Part shown: one piece after another, positions 43,017 through 51,777 of the stretch
Layout of the letters: every line of letters begins with the position of its first letter
Numbering within the stretch: the first letter of the stretch is position 1
DNA from: Maritimibacter sp.
GTDB lineage: Bacteria; Pseudomonadota; Alphaproteobacteria; Rhodobacterales; Rhodobacteraceae
Reading direction: 5' to 3'
Assembly: GCA_002701395.1 (NCBI GenBank)
Contig: NZVC01000022.1
Span: 295,575-359,574, forward strand
DNA: 64,000 nucleotides
Notes under the pieces: generated by a model
Databases searched by the model: none
Told to the model about the DNA's origin: nothing
Seen by the model: the letters and a program-made list of their open reading frames with translations, nothing else
Program-made: the position numbers and the translations under genes

Positions 43017-43951
43017 CAGCCAAGCTCCTTCAGTCGTTTCTCCAGCCGGGTCACCAGCCGGGTGAGTTCTTCCTTGTCGGTCGCGGACATCGACGGCCCC
43101 GGCGCCCGCACCTTCGCCGACGCGATGGCCCCGCGCCGCAGCAGGGTTTCCTTGCGGATCGCAAGGCCAAGCCCAAGCTGCTGTTCATACCGCACCAGCG
43201 GCAGGTAGGCGTCGAAGATATCCTCGGCCCGGTCGTTGTCGCCCGCAAGCGACAGGTCCACCACCTGCACCATCATTTCGGGGTACGCAAAGCCGGTCAT
43301 CGCGCCATCGGCGCCGCGCTGCATCTCTTGCGGCAGGAACAGGGCGCTGTTGCCCGTCAGGATCGACATGCGCTGCACGTCGCCGGTGCCGGTCTCGGCC
43401 CGGACGCGCGACAGCTTGGTCAGGCCGGGCCAGTCCTCGTGTTTCAGCATGACGATCTGGCTGTGATCGCGGGTCAGCCCGACGATGGTCTCGACCGAGA
43501 ATTTCACGCCCGACGTCTGCGGATAGTCCTGCAGGCAGATCGGAATGTCCGGCCCCAGCGCGTCGCAGACCGCCGCGAAGTAGCCGCGCAGACGATCCTC
43601 GGGGCCAAGCCCCTGCGTCGGGGCGACCATGACGCCCGCCGCGCCCGCCTCCATCGAGGTATGGGCCAGCCTGCGCATCGGGTCCAAGCCCGCCGCCGAA
43701 ACCCCGACGATCACTGGCACCCGTCCTGCCACCCGCGCCATGACGCGCTGCACGAAGGCTTGCGATTCCTCGGACGACAACTTGGGCGCCTCGCCCATGA
43801 TGCCAAGGATCGTCAGGCCGCTTGCGCCCTTGTCGAGGTAGAAATCGACCAGCCGGTCGGTGCTGTTTAGGTCAAGCGCCCCGTCGTCGGCGAACGGGGT
43901 TGCCGCGATCACGAAGACACCCTTGGTGTCGCGGTGGATCAGGTCTGCCAT
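43016..43951 (-). CDS. DapA-family aldolase/lyase (dihydrodipicolinate synthase-like)
   Basis: A 311-residue TIM-barrel of the DapA/NAL superfamily. GEAPKLSSEE corresponds to the GExxxLxxEE motif and the Schiff-base lysine is in VMLKHEDWPG. The usual Tyr of the YNxP motif is replaced: LQDYPQTSG. Such lyases cleave or join pyruvate-type units. ATG 43951 has GAGGAGAA upstream; an in-frame extension to 43987 is unlikely. It is not the housekeeping lysine enzyme, given this context within the hydantoin operon. Confidence 0.83.
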   Translation of the reverse strand: MADLIHRDTKGVFVIAATPFADDGALDLNSTDRLVDFYLDKGASGLTILGIMGEAPKLSSEESQAFVQRVMARVAGRVPVIVGVSAAGLDPMRRLAHTSMEAGAAGVMVAPTQGLGPEDRLRGYFAAVCDALGPDIPICLQDYPQTSGVKFSVETIVGLTRDHSQIVMLKHEDWPGLTKLSRVRAETGTGDVQRMSILTGNSALFLPQEMQRGADGAMTGFAYPEMMVQVVDLSLAGDNDRAEDIFDAYLPLVRYEQQLGLGLAIRKETLLRRGAIASAKVRAPGPSMSATDKEELTRLVTRLEKRLKELG

Positions 43952-43991
43952 CGTGTTCTCCTCAGTCACGCATGCGCGGCGGCGCACGGGC

Positions 43992-44918
43992 CTACTCGGG
44001 CCGCACCACCCCGGTCTGCGAGGTGATCAGGCCATAATGCTCGATCCGGCGGTGCCGGTCGAAGTCGAAGATCGTTTCCTTGCCGAACACCGACAGGTCC
44101 ATGTCGCAGGCGTGGGTGATCAGTTCGTCGCCTTCCGTTTCGGCCCGCGCCACAACGAAGCCGTTGGGATCGACGATCATCGACCCGGCCATCAGCGGGT
44201 GCCCGTCCTCGTCGCCGCACTTCGCGACGCCGACCACCCATGTCGCGTTTTGGTATGCGCCCGAGGTCATCGACAGCTCGGAATGGTACAGGCGTTCCTC
44301 CAGCCCTTCCTTGCTCATCTGGCTGTTCACCGACGGCGTGTTGTAGCCCAGCACGATCAGTTCCACCCCCTGAAGCCCCATGACGCGATACGTCTCGGGC
44401 CAGCGGCGATCGTTGCAGACGGCCATGCCGACCAGCGCGTCCTGCGTGCGCCAGACCGGAAACCCAAGGTCACCGGGCTCGAAATAGCGTTTCTCAAGAT
44501 GCTGGAAGGCGCGTTCGGTGTCGTATTCGGAATGGCCCGGCAGGTGCACCTTGCGGTACTTGCCGATGATGTTCGCCTCGCGGTCGGTCAGGATCTGGGT
44601 GTTGAAGTACTGCCCTTCCGGGGTCTTCTCGGCATAGCCGAAACTGATCGCGATGCCATAGTCGCGCGCGCGCTGAAACAGCGGCGCGGTGGCGGCATTG
44701 GGCATCTCGGACTCGAACCACGTATCGACCTCGGCTTGGTCTTCCATGTACCAGCGCGGAAAGAAGGTGGTCAGGGCAAGCTCGGGATAGACCAGCAGCG
44801 TACAGCCCCTGTCCCGCGCCTGATCCAGCAGGGACAGCATCCGCGCCACGACAGCCTCGCGGGTGTCGGATTTCTGGTTCGGACCCATCTGGGCGGCCCC
44901 GACGACAATCTCTCGCAT
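43992..44918 (-). CDS. hyuC: N-carbamoyl-D-amino acid hydrolase (D-carbamoylase)
   Basis: A 308-residue nitrilase-superfamily amidase. It matches Agrobacterium D-carbamoylase along its length: FPRWYMEDQAEVDTWFESEMP, YRKVHLPGHSEYDTERAFQHL, EKRYFEPGDLGFPVW and VCNDRRWPETYRVMGLQG. The catalytic triad is Glu46, Lys123 and Cys168. It removes the carbamoyl group as CO2 and ammonia, leaving a D-amino acid. ATG 44918 is preferred to the GTG at 44921. With the hydantoinase and racemase downstream it completes the classical D-hydantoinase process. Confidence 0.92.
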   Translation of the reverse strand: MREIVVGAAQMGPNQKSDTREAVVARMLSLLDQARDRGCTLLVYPELALTTFFPRWYMEDQAEVDTWFESEMPNAATAPLFQRARDYGIAISFGYAEKTPEGQYFNTQILTDREANIIGKYRKVHLPGHSEYDTERAFQHLEKRYFEPGDLGFPVWRTQDALVGMAVCNDRRWPETYRVMGLQGVELIVLGYNTPSVNSQMSKEGLEERLYHSELSMTSGAYQNATWVVGVAKCGDEDGHPLMAGSMIVDPNGFVVARAETEGDELITHACDMDLSVFGKETIFDFDRHRRIEHYGLITSQTGVVRPE

Positions 44919-44950
44919 CACGTTTCCTTGGTCCGTGGCAGGGTCGGATC

Positions 44951-44972
44951 GCGGCCCCAGCGCCGGGGCCGC
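44951..44972. terminator. Hairpin between the amidohydrolase and D-carbamoylase genes
   Basis: GCGGCCCC (44951-44958) and GGGGCCGC (44965-44972) pair perfectly around a six-base loop in the 63-bp gap. Without a T-tract it is more likely an mRNA-stability or attenuation element dividing the transport half from the enzyme half of the operon. Confidence 0.45.
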
Positions 44973-44981
44973 GTACGGGCA

Positions 44982-46433
44982 TCAGGACGCCTTGCTGTTC
45001 ATCTGAAGGCTGCCCCAGAAGCTGTCGGGGATCTCGGTCAGGTGCTCGAACCCGCCGCGCTTCAGCATCAGGTCCGTCTCGCGCTGCGCGGCGTCCAGCA
45101 CGCTGTCCTCGTCGACCGAGGACACCGAGCGGCCTTCCATCAGCACCTTGCCGTCGCAGATCACCGTGTCGACGTCGTTGCCGTTGGCGAAGTTGATGAC
45201 GTGGCTGACGTGCATGTTGGCCGGGTAGATATGCGGGCGGCGCAGGTCGAGAAGGATCATGTCGGCCTTCTTGCCCACCTCGAGCGAGCCGATGTCGTCC
45301 TCCATCCCCAGCGCCTTGGCGCCGTCGATGGTGCACATTTCCAGCGCCTTTCCGGGCGGGATCCACGACGGGTCGCGGAAGTGGCGGCGGTGATAGTGCA
45401 TCAGCTGTTGCATGTGGCGGAACATGTCGCCCGACCGGTCCGGCGCGGTGGCGTCAGAACCCAGCCCCACGGTCACGCCCGCCGCCATCAGTTCCGGCGC
45501 CGGGCAGCGCCCGAAGACCGACGCGATGGCCGACGGGTTGTGCGCGATCTTGGTGTCGGTTTCGGCACAGATCGTGATTTCCTCGTCCGTCAGATCGGTG
45601 GAATGCGACAACAGCGCCTCGGGGCCAAGGATGCCCATCTCGTGCGCATAGGCGACCGACCCGTTGCGGTGGCCGTCCTGCGTGAAGACGATGCCGTACT
45701 CGCGCGCCTTGCCGGACACGATCTGCGCTTGCTTGCGGGCCTCTTCCAGCGTGGCCTCGCCCAGCGTGTCGACGTGTTCGGCGCGCAGCGTCGGCGTCAG
45801 CAGGGCAAAGTTGATCCGGCGACCTTCCGAGCCGTGGCGGCGCTTGATGAGGTCTTCCGACGTCGCAAGCTGACGGTCGAAATCGACCGGGAACTCGGTC
45901 TTGCTGTCGCCGTCCCAGCGGGCATAGGTCAGCGGGTGCGGCGGGCGCGTGGTTCCCACCGCCACGATGGACCGGGTGCCGACCTCGACCACGCCGTCGC
46001 AATGGGCGTCGCCATAATCCGGATCGTCGGTGCGCATGATGGAATCGCCGCCGCCCAGCAGCGACACGCCGGTGGTGACGCCGAAGCGCACCCGCTCCAG
46101 CGCGGCAAGCTGCGCCTCGGCGTGCCAGAACTCGGGCGTCGAGGCGGTGGTATAGGCGACCTTGCAGGCGTCGAACCACTTGGCGCTGTCGCCCGAGGCC
46201 AGCGTCTTGATCAGACCGTGGCCCGCGTGGGCGTGAACGTCGACCAGACCGGGAAGCACCATCTTTCCGGCGCCGTCGATGGTTTTCACACCGGCATATT
46301 TCGCCTCGATCTCGGCGCTGGGGCCGATGTCGGCGATACGGTCGCCCTTGATCGCGATGGCGGCGTCGAACAGGACGCGGCGCTCGGGATCGACGGTGAC
46401 GACGATTGTGTTGGTGATGATCAGGTCAGCCAA
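44982..46433 (-). CDS. TrzA/AtzA-type amidohydrolase (chlorohydrolase/deaminase family)
   Basis: A 483-residue metal-dependent amidohydrolase of the S-adenosylhomocysteine-deaminase/TrzA/AtzA group. Metal ligands are in VDVHAHAGHG (HxH), the FTQDGHRNG and LLSHSTDL histidines, and GLGSDATAPDRSGDMF (catalytic Asp). Members deaminate or dechlorinate N-heteroaromatic rings. It starts on TTG 46433 with GGAG 7 bases upstream, overlapping the ATPase stop by 8 bases; a longer ATG reading (46550) lies wholly inside the ATPase gene. Substrate unknown, possibly a cyclic ureide imported by the adjacent ABC system. Confidence 0.83.
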   Translation of the reverse strand: MADLIITNTIVVTVDPERRVLFDAAIAIKGDRIADIGPSAEIEAKYAGVKTIDGAGKMVLPGLVDVHAHAGHGLIKTLASGDSAKWFDACKVAYTTASTPEFWHAEAQLAALERVRFGVTTGVSLLGGGDSIMRTDDPDYGDAHCDGVVEVGTRSIVAVGTTRPPHPLTYARWDGDSKTEFPVDFDRQLATSEDLIKRRHGSEGRRINFALLTPTLRAEHVDTLGEATLEEARKQAQIVSGKAREYGIVFTQDGHRNGSVAYAHEMGILGPEALLSHSTDLTDEEITICAETDTKIAHNPSAIASVFGRCPAPELMAAGVTVGLGSDATAPDRSGDMFRHMQQLMHYHRRHFRDPSWIPPGKALEMCTIDGAKALGMEDDIGSLEVGKKADMILLDLRRPHIYPANMHVSHVINFANGNDVDTVICDGKVLMEGRSVSSVDEDSVLDAAQRETDLMLKRGGFEHLTEIPDSFWGSLQMNSKAS

Positions 46434-48111
46434 GGGGTGCTCCTGCGGGTTGCGGCGCGGCGGCAAGGCCGTCCAGCGTCGGGATGAGAGAAAGCAGGTC
46501 GCGCGTGTAGGGATCGCGCGGCCGGGTGAAGAGGGTTTCGGCGTCTTCAAGCTCGACGATGCGGCCCGATTTCATGACGGCGATGCGGTCGCACATCTGG
46601 CGCACGACGCTGAGGTCGTGGCTGATGAACAGCATGGTCAGCCCGGTGCGGTCGCGCAGATCCTTCAGCAGGTTCAGCACCCGCGCCTGCACGCTGACGT
46701 CCAGCGCGCTGGTCGGCTCGTCGCAGATCAGCAGGTCCGGCTGCCCCGCCAGCGCCCGCGCAATCGAGATGCGCTGCCGCTGACCGCCCGAAAAGGCGTG
46801 CGGATACCGCGCCGCAGCGTCGCGCGGCAGGCCCACGGCCTCGACCAGCGTTTCGGGCGTGGTGCCGTCGCCGGTATCGTAGAAATCCAGCGGCTCGTGG
46901 ATCGCGGCGCCGGTGCGCATCCGGGGGTTCAGCGAGGAATACGGGTCCTGAAAGATCATTTGGATCGCGCGGCGCACCGGGATCGGCCGGCGGACGCGCA
47001 AGGGCTCGCCCCGGAACCGCATCCGGCCCTCGGACACCGGCAACAGCCCGGCGATGGCCGTGGCCAGCGTGGACTTGCCGCTGCCGGATTCGCCGACGAT
47101 GCCGAAAATCTCGCCGCGTTTGACGGCAAAGCTTGCGCCTTCGACCGCCTTGAACCCCGGACCGCCAAGAAAGCCGCCGCCATAGGTGATGCCGACGTTC
47201 TCGACCGACAGCAGTTCGGTCCCTTCCGGCACAGTCCGCTTCACGCGCGCCGCGATCTGTTCCTGCGCGGCGGCTTCGCCCTCGTGCTGCGCCTCGATCA
47301 CCGGGAAGCGGTGCAGCTTGCGGTCCAGCCGGGGCACCGCCCCGATCAGCGCCTTGGCATAGTCGGCCGAAGGGCTGCCCAGCACCTGCCGGGACGGGCC
47401 GCTTTCGACGGTCTGGCCGTGGCGCATGATGGTGACGTGATCCGCGATCTGCGCCACGACACCCATGTTGTGCGTGATCAGCAGCACGCCCAGCTTTCGG
47501 CGGCTGGCCAGATCCCGCAGCAGGTCTAGGATCGTCGCCTGCACGCTGACGTCCAGCGCGGTGGTCGGTTCGTCCGCGACCAGCAGGTCCGGGTCGCACG
47601 ACAGGGCCGAGGCGATCACCACGCGCTGACGCTGCCCGCCGGACAACTGGTGCGGATACTGGTCCAGCCGTTTCTCGGGCTCGGGGATCTCGACCGAGCG
47701 TAAAAGCTCCAGCGCCTTCGCCCGTGCCTCGGCCTTGCCGATCTTCAGGTGGTGGCGCATCCCTTCGGACAGTTGCTGGCCGATGGTGAACAACGGGTTC
47801 AGCGCGGTCATCGGGTCCTGGAAAATCGCGCCGATGTCACGACCGGGCCGCAGCCCGTCGACGCGGCCCGTCGCCGTGTTCAGCGCACGCCCCGCGATCC
47901 GGATCGACCCCGAGGCGATGCGCCCGGGCGGGTCCAGAAGGCCCATGATGCAGTTGCCGACAGTCGACTTGCCCGCCCCGGATTCCCCGACCAGCGCATG
48001 GATCTCGCCCGGGCCGATGGACAGCGACAGCCCATCGACCGCCGCCATCACCGTGTCATCGCCACGGGGATACTCGACCCGCAGGCCTTCGATCTGCAGC
48101 GCCTCGGTCAT
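46426..48111 (-). CDS. Dipeptide-type ABC transporter ATPase, fused DppD-DppF
   Basis: A 561-residue protein with two complete nucleotide-binding domains. First half: Walker A GESGAGKST, signature LSGGQRQR, Walker B LLVADEPTTALDVSVQ. Second half: GESGSGKST, FSGGQRQR, LLICDEPTSALDVSVQ. The fusion corresponds to GsiA/YejF-type proteins and replaces separate DppD and DppF. Each half ends in the peptide-ABC C-terminal region. ATG 48111 overlaps the permease stop (ATGA). Confidence 0.92.
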   Translation of the reverse strand: MTEALQIEGLRVEYPRGDDTVMAAVDGLSLSIGPGEIHALVGESGAGKSTVGNCIMGLLDPPGRIASGSIRIAGRALNTATGRVDGLRPGRDIGAIFQDPMTALNPLFTIGQQLSEGMRHHLKIGKAEARAKALELLRSVEIPEPEKRLDQYPHQLSGGQRQRVVIASALSCDPDLLVADEPTTALDVSVQATILDLLRDLASRRKLGVLLITHNMGVVAQIADHVTIMRHGQTVESGPSRQVLGSPSADYAKALIGAVPRLDRKLHRFPVIEAQHEGEAAAQEQIAARVKRTVPEGTELLSVENVGITYGGGFLGGPGFKAVEGASFAVKRGEIFGIVGESGSGKSTLATAIAGLLPVSEGRMRFRGEPLRVRRPIPVRRAIQMIFQDPYSSLNPRMRTGAAIHEPLDFYDTGDGTTPETLVEAVGLPRDAAARYPHAFSGGQRQRISIARALAGQPDLLICDEPTSALDVSVQARVLNLLKDLRDRTGLTMLFISHDLSVVRQMCDRIAVMKSGRIVELEDAETLFTRPRDPYTRDLLSLIPTLDGLAAAPQPAGAPLG

Positions 48112-49010
48112 GACTTGCCCTCGAGCTTGGGATTGAAGCGGTCGCGCAGCCAGTCGCCGGTGATGTTCACCGCCAGCACAAGCACCACCAGCGTGATCGC
48201 CGGGAACAGCGTGATCCACCAGATGCCCGAGAAGGCGAACTCGTTGCCGATGCGGATCAGGGTGCCCAGCGACGGATAATCCGGCGGCATTCCGACGCCG
48301 AGGAAGGACAGCGTCGCCTCGGTCAGCACGGCGGCGGCAAGGTTGATGGTCGAGATCACCAGCACCGGCCCGACGATATTGGGCAGGATGTGGCGAAACA
48401 GGATGCGGCGGTTCGGCAGGCCCATGATGCGCACCGCGCGGACATAGTCCCGCGATGCTTCGACCATCGTCGAGGCGCGGGTGGTGCGGGCGTATTGGAC
48501 CCACTCGTTGATTCCGATGGCCACGATCAGGATGATCGGCGCCCAGAACACGCTGTCGGCGTCGGGAATGACCGCGCGCGCGATGCCCGCCACCAGCAGC
48601 GCCAGAAGGATCGTCGGCAGGGACAGGAAGACGTCCGCGATGCGCATCACGATGGTTTCGATCCAGCCGCCGAAGTAGCCGGCGATCAGGCCCAGCGACA
48701 CGCCCACGGTCGCGGCCAGCAGCACCGCCCCTGCCCCGATCATCACCGAGATGCGGGTCCCGTACAGGATCACCGACAGCAGGTCGCGGCCTTGGTTGTC
48801 GGTGCCCAGCAGATAGCGCGGGTCGCCGCCGTCGATCCAGACGGGCGGCAGTTCGCTGTCCATCAGGTTGAAGCTCATGGTCGAAGTCGGATCCTGCGGC
48901 GCGATCCACGGCGCGAAGACCGCGGCAAGGATGATCAGCAGGCCCACCGTCGCGGCCGCGATGACATAGGGCGGCATCACGCGGGTCAGGCGTTTCACGG
49001 CGCTTGCCAT
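48108..49010 (-). CDS. Dipeptide-type ABC transporter permease DppC-like
   Basis: A 300-residue permease (ATG 49010). N-terminal VGLLIILAAVFAPWIAPQDPT is a DppC/OppC signature, as are HLLGTDxxGRD-type residues (YLLGTDNQGRDLLSVILYGTRIS) and the EAA loop VEASRDYVRAVRIMGLPNRRILFRHILPNI. It forms a heterodimer with the DppB-like subunit. The gap to dppB is one base. Confidence 0.9.
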   Translation of the reverse strand: MASAVKRLTRVMPPYVIAAATVGLLIILAAVFAPWIAPQDPTSTMSFNLMDSELPPVWIDGGDPRYLLGTDNQGRDLLSVILYGTRISVMIGAGAVLLAATVGVSLGLIAGYFGGWIETIVMRIADVFLSLPTILLALLVAGIARAVIPDADSVFWAPIILIVAIGINEWVQYARTTRASTMVEASRDYVRAVRIMGLPNRRILFRHILPNIVGPVLVISTINLAAAVLTEATLSFLGVGMPPDYPSLGTLIRIGNEFAFSGIWWITLFPAITLVVLVLAVNITGDWLRDRFNPKLEGKS

Positions 49011-49011
49011 A

Positions 49012-49983
49012 CTAGGCCCCCCGCGTCCGAAGCCGGGGATCGACGACCGCATAGGTCAGATCCACCAGCGTGTTGATGACGACGAACACGGCGGCGACCA
49101 GCAGCAGGTAGGCGGTCATCACCGGGATATCGACGAAGATCACCGCCTGCATGAACAGCAGCCCCAGACCGGGCCACTGAAAGATCGTCTCGGTCACGAT
49201 CGCGAAGGCGATCAGCGAGCCGACCTGCAGGCCGGTGACGGTGATCACCGGCATCAGCGCGTTCTTCAGCGCCAGCCGGAAGTGAATGTGCCGCGCGGGA
49301 AGCCCCCGCGCGCGGGCAAAGCGGACATAGTCGGTCGACAGGATGTCGATCATCTCGGACCGGATCAGCCGCATGATCAGGGTCATGGAATACAGCCCCA
49401 GCGTGACCGAGGGCAGCACCAGCGCGGCGCGCCCGGACGAGGTCAGAAACCCGGTCGTCCACCAGCCAAGGTCGACGGTCTCTCCGCGTCCGAAAGAGGG
49501 CAGCCATCGCAACGTGACCGAGAACACAAGGATCAGCAGCGTCCCGGTCACAAAGGTGGGCACCGAGATCCCGATCAGCGACCCGGACTGCACCAGCCGC
49601 GACAGGATGCCGTTCGGGCGCAATGCACACAGCACGCCCGCCGGGATGCCGACCAACAGGGAAAGGATGGTGGCGACAAGGACCAGTTCCAGCGTGGCCG
49701 GCGCGCGTTCGGCGATCAGTTCGCCCACGTCGCGCTGGTTGCGGAAGCTGACCCCCATGTCGCCGGTCGCAACACGGCCGAGAAACCGGCCGTATTGCAC
49801 GATGATCGCATCGTTAAGCCCCAGCCGCTCTCGCAGCGCCTCGCGCTCTTCGACGGATGCTTCCTCCCGCGACATCATCTGCACCGGATCCCCGACAAAG
49901 CGGAACATCGCGAAGGACAGAGCGGTGACGGCGAGCATGACAAGCACCGCCTGCACCAATCGGGAAAGAAGCATCCGGACCAT
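49012..49983 (-). CDS. Dipeptide-type ABC transporter permease DppB-like
   Basis: A 323-residue permease with DppB features: N-terminal LLSRLVQAVLVMLAVTALSFAMFRFVGDPV, GLNDAIIVQYGRFLGRVATGDMGVSFRNQRDV, the EAA loop LSTDYVRFARARGLPARHIHFRLALKNALMPVITVTG and IVTETIFQWPGLGLLFMQAV. It starts 6 bp after the binding-protein stop. Confidence 0.9.
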   Translation of the reverse strand: MVRMLLSRLVQAVLVMLAVTALSFAMFRFVGDPVQMMSREEASVEEREALRERLGLNDAIIVQYGRFLGRVATGDMGVSFRNQRDVGELIAERAPATLELVLVATILSLLVGIPAGVLCALRPNGILSRLVQSGSLIGISVPTFVTGTLLILVFSVTLRWLPSFGRGETVDLGWWTTGFLTSSGRAALVLPSVTLGLYSMTLIMRLIRSEMIDILSTDYVRFARARGLPARHIHFRLALKNALMPVITVTGLQVGSLIAFAIVTETIFQWPGLGLLFMQAVIFVDIPVMTAYLLLVAAVFVVINTLVDLTYAVVDPRLRTRGA

Positions 49984-49989
49984 CTTGGC

Positions 49990-51558
49990 TTACTCTTCGA
50001 TCGTCGAGAACCACAGACGGATGTACTCGTCCGCAAACTGCGGAACCGACACGCCGTCCCGCAGGGCCATCGCAACCGGCTGCTGGTGCAGCGGGATGTA
50101 ATAGGCTTCGTCATGCGTGATCTGCAGCGCCTCGGCCATCAGCGACAGACGGGTTTCCTCGTCCAGCTCGACAGCCACCTGCGCGGCGATCTCGTCGATC
50201 CGGGGGTCGGACAAACCGTTGTAGTTGTTGCCGCCCAGCGTGTCGTCCTGCGTCGCCAGCAGCGCGCGGATCACGCTCCAGGTGTCCATCGCGGGAAGCG
50301 TGGCCCAGCCCAGCATGTAGACGTCCGTCTCGCCGTTGGTGGCTTTCGGGAAGTAGGTGGCGCGGCTTTCGGTGTTCAGGTCCACGGTCAGGCCGACCTG
50401 TTCCCACATCGCCTTGACCGCGACGCAGATCGCTTCGTCGTTGATGTAGCGGTCGTTCGGGCAGTCCAGCTTGACGCTGAAGCCGTCTTCGTAACCGGCG
50501 TCGGCCAGCATCGACTTGGCCAGTTCGGGATCGAACTCCAGCGGCACGTCGCTTGCCTCGTCATAGCCGGGAACCGGCGGCGCAACCATGCTGCCGACGG
50601 TGCGCGAGTTGCCCCGCATCACCCGCTCGCGCAGTCCTTCGTGGTTGATCGCGTGCCACAGCGCCTTGCGGACATTCACGTCCAGCAGCGGGTTCGGCTC
50701 GCCGGGCATGCCCAGCAGTTCGTCGCGGTAGTTCAGGCCAAGGAAGATCAGGCGCAGCGCGGGTTCCTGTTCCACGCTAAAGCCCGGCGCGGCCTCGAGC
50801 CGGTCGATGTCCTGCAGCGGAACCGGCGCGATCATGTCCAGCTCGCCCGACATCAGCGCAGCGACGCGGGTCGCGTCCGAGGTGATAGGACGGAATTCGA
50901 TGCCGGTCAGGTTATGCTCGGGCTCGTCCCACCAGCCCTCGTAGACCGACATGACGGTGCCGACGTCCGGGGCGTAGCTGTCCAGCGAGAACGGCCCGGT
51001 GCCGTTGGCGTTGGTCGACGCGTAAGAGGTCTTACCGGTGGCGATGTTGCCCGGCTCGAGCGCGTCGTGCTCCTCCATCCATTCCTTGTCCATGATGAAG
51101 ATGCCGGACAGGTCGTTCAGCAGCAGCGGATAGGCGCCGGCCATCAGGAAATCGACGGTATAGTCGTCGACCTTCTCGATGCCGGTGACCGCCGACAGGT
51201 TGCCGCGCGCCCGCGAATCCGGGTGCAGCATCCGCTCGACCGAGGCCACCACGTCGTCGGCGGTGAAGTCGTTACCGTTGTGGAAGGTCACGCCCTCGCG
51301 CAGGGTGAACCGCCAGCGGGTCGGGTCGATGATTTCCCATTCAGTGGCCAGCGCGGGCTCGATTTCCAGCGTCTTCGACCGCCGCACCAGCGGCTCGTAG
51401 ATGTGGTGCAGGACGCTGGAGGTGAAGCTTTCGGTGTGCGCATAGGGGTCGAGGGTGACGATGTCCCCCTGCGAGGACCAGCGCAGGACCTCGGCAGAGG
51501 CGGTGCCCGCCATCAGACCGGCCACGGCAAGGGCCGTGAAATTCGTAGCAATTTTCAT
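49990..51558 (-). CDS. Dipeptide-type ABC transporter binding protein (SBP family 5)
   Basis: A 522-residue periplasmic binding protein. ATG 51558 behind AAGGAG; signal peptide ending GTASAE. Family-5 hallmarks are LREGVTFHNGNDFTADDVVASVERML, NGTGPFSLDSY and VRKALWHAINHEGL. Despite the name, this family binds many compounds, including glycosides, opines and heterocycles. As first gene of the hydantoin operon it probably recognises a hydantoin, ureido acid or its peptide-like precursor. Confidence 0.9.
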   Translation of the reverse strand: MKIATNFTALAVAGLMAGTASAEVLRWSSQGDIVTLDPYAHTESFTSSVLHHIYEPLVRRSKTLEIEPALATEWEIIDPTRWRFTLREGVTFHNGNDFTADDVVASVERMLHPDSRARGNLSAVTGIEKVDDYTVDFLMAGAYPLLLNDLSGIFIMDKEWMEEHDALEPGNIATGKTSYASTNANGTGPFSLDSYAPDVGTVMSVYEGWWDEPEHNLTGIEFRPITSDATRVAALMSGELDMIAPVPLQDIDRLEAAPGFSVEQEPALRLIFLGLNYRDELLGMPGEPNPLLDVNVRKALWHAINHEGLRERVMRGNSRTVGSMVAPPVPGYDEASDVPLEFDPELAKSMLADAGYEDGFSVKLDCPNDRYINDEAICVAVKAMWEQVGLTVDLNTESRATYFPKATNGETDVYMLGWATLPAMDTWSVIRALLATQDDTLGGNNYNGLSDPRIDEIAAQVAVELDEETRLSLMAEALQITHDEAYYIPLHQQPVAMALRDGVSVPQFADEYIRLWFSTIEE

Positions 51559-51701
51559 TGGATCGCTCCTTGTGACGTTACGCTCGGGCGTGGGCATCAG
51601 CGGACAATCGGAAATCTTGAAACGGCGTGACCTGCGATGCACCGGCCGAGTGAGGACCAGTGGCCGCAGGTCAGCACGGCAGATTTCACGCGGCAATATC
51701 A

Positions 51702-51730
51702 CCGTTGATTAATAATTGAATGCCGTTGAT
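51702..51730. promoter_or_regulatory. Repeat pair in the divergent promoter (putative LysR binding region)
   Basis: The octamer CCGTTGAT occurs at 51702-51709 and again at 51723-51730, exactly 21 bp (two helical turns) apart, inside the only AT-rich stretch of the 219-bp gap between the binding-protein and LysR genes. The spacing on one DNA face is typical for an LTTR dimer of dimers. Confidence 0.5.
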
Positions 51731-51777
51731 AACTTCACATTATATTGCCGCAGAATTCGGCAGGAGGTTCGGACGAA

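Noticed and set aside
43016-43951. Housekeeping dapA (lysine biosynthesis)
   Set aside because: The YNxP tyrosine is replaced and the gene is embedded in a hydantoin operon with one-base overlaps; a specialised paralogue is more likely.
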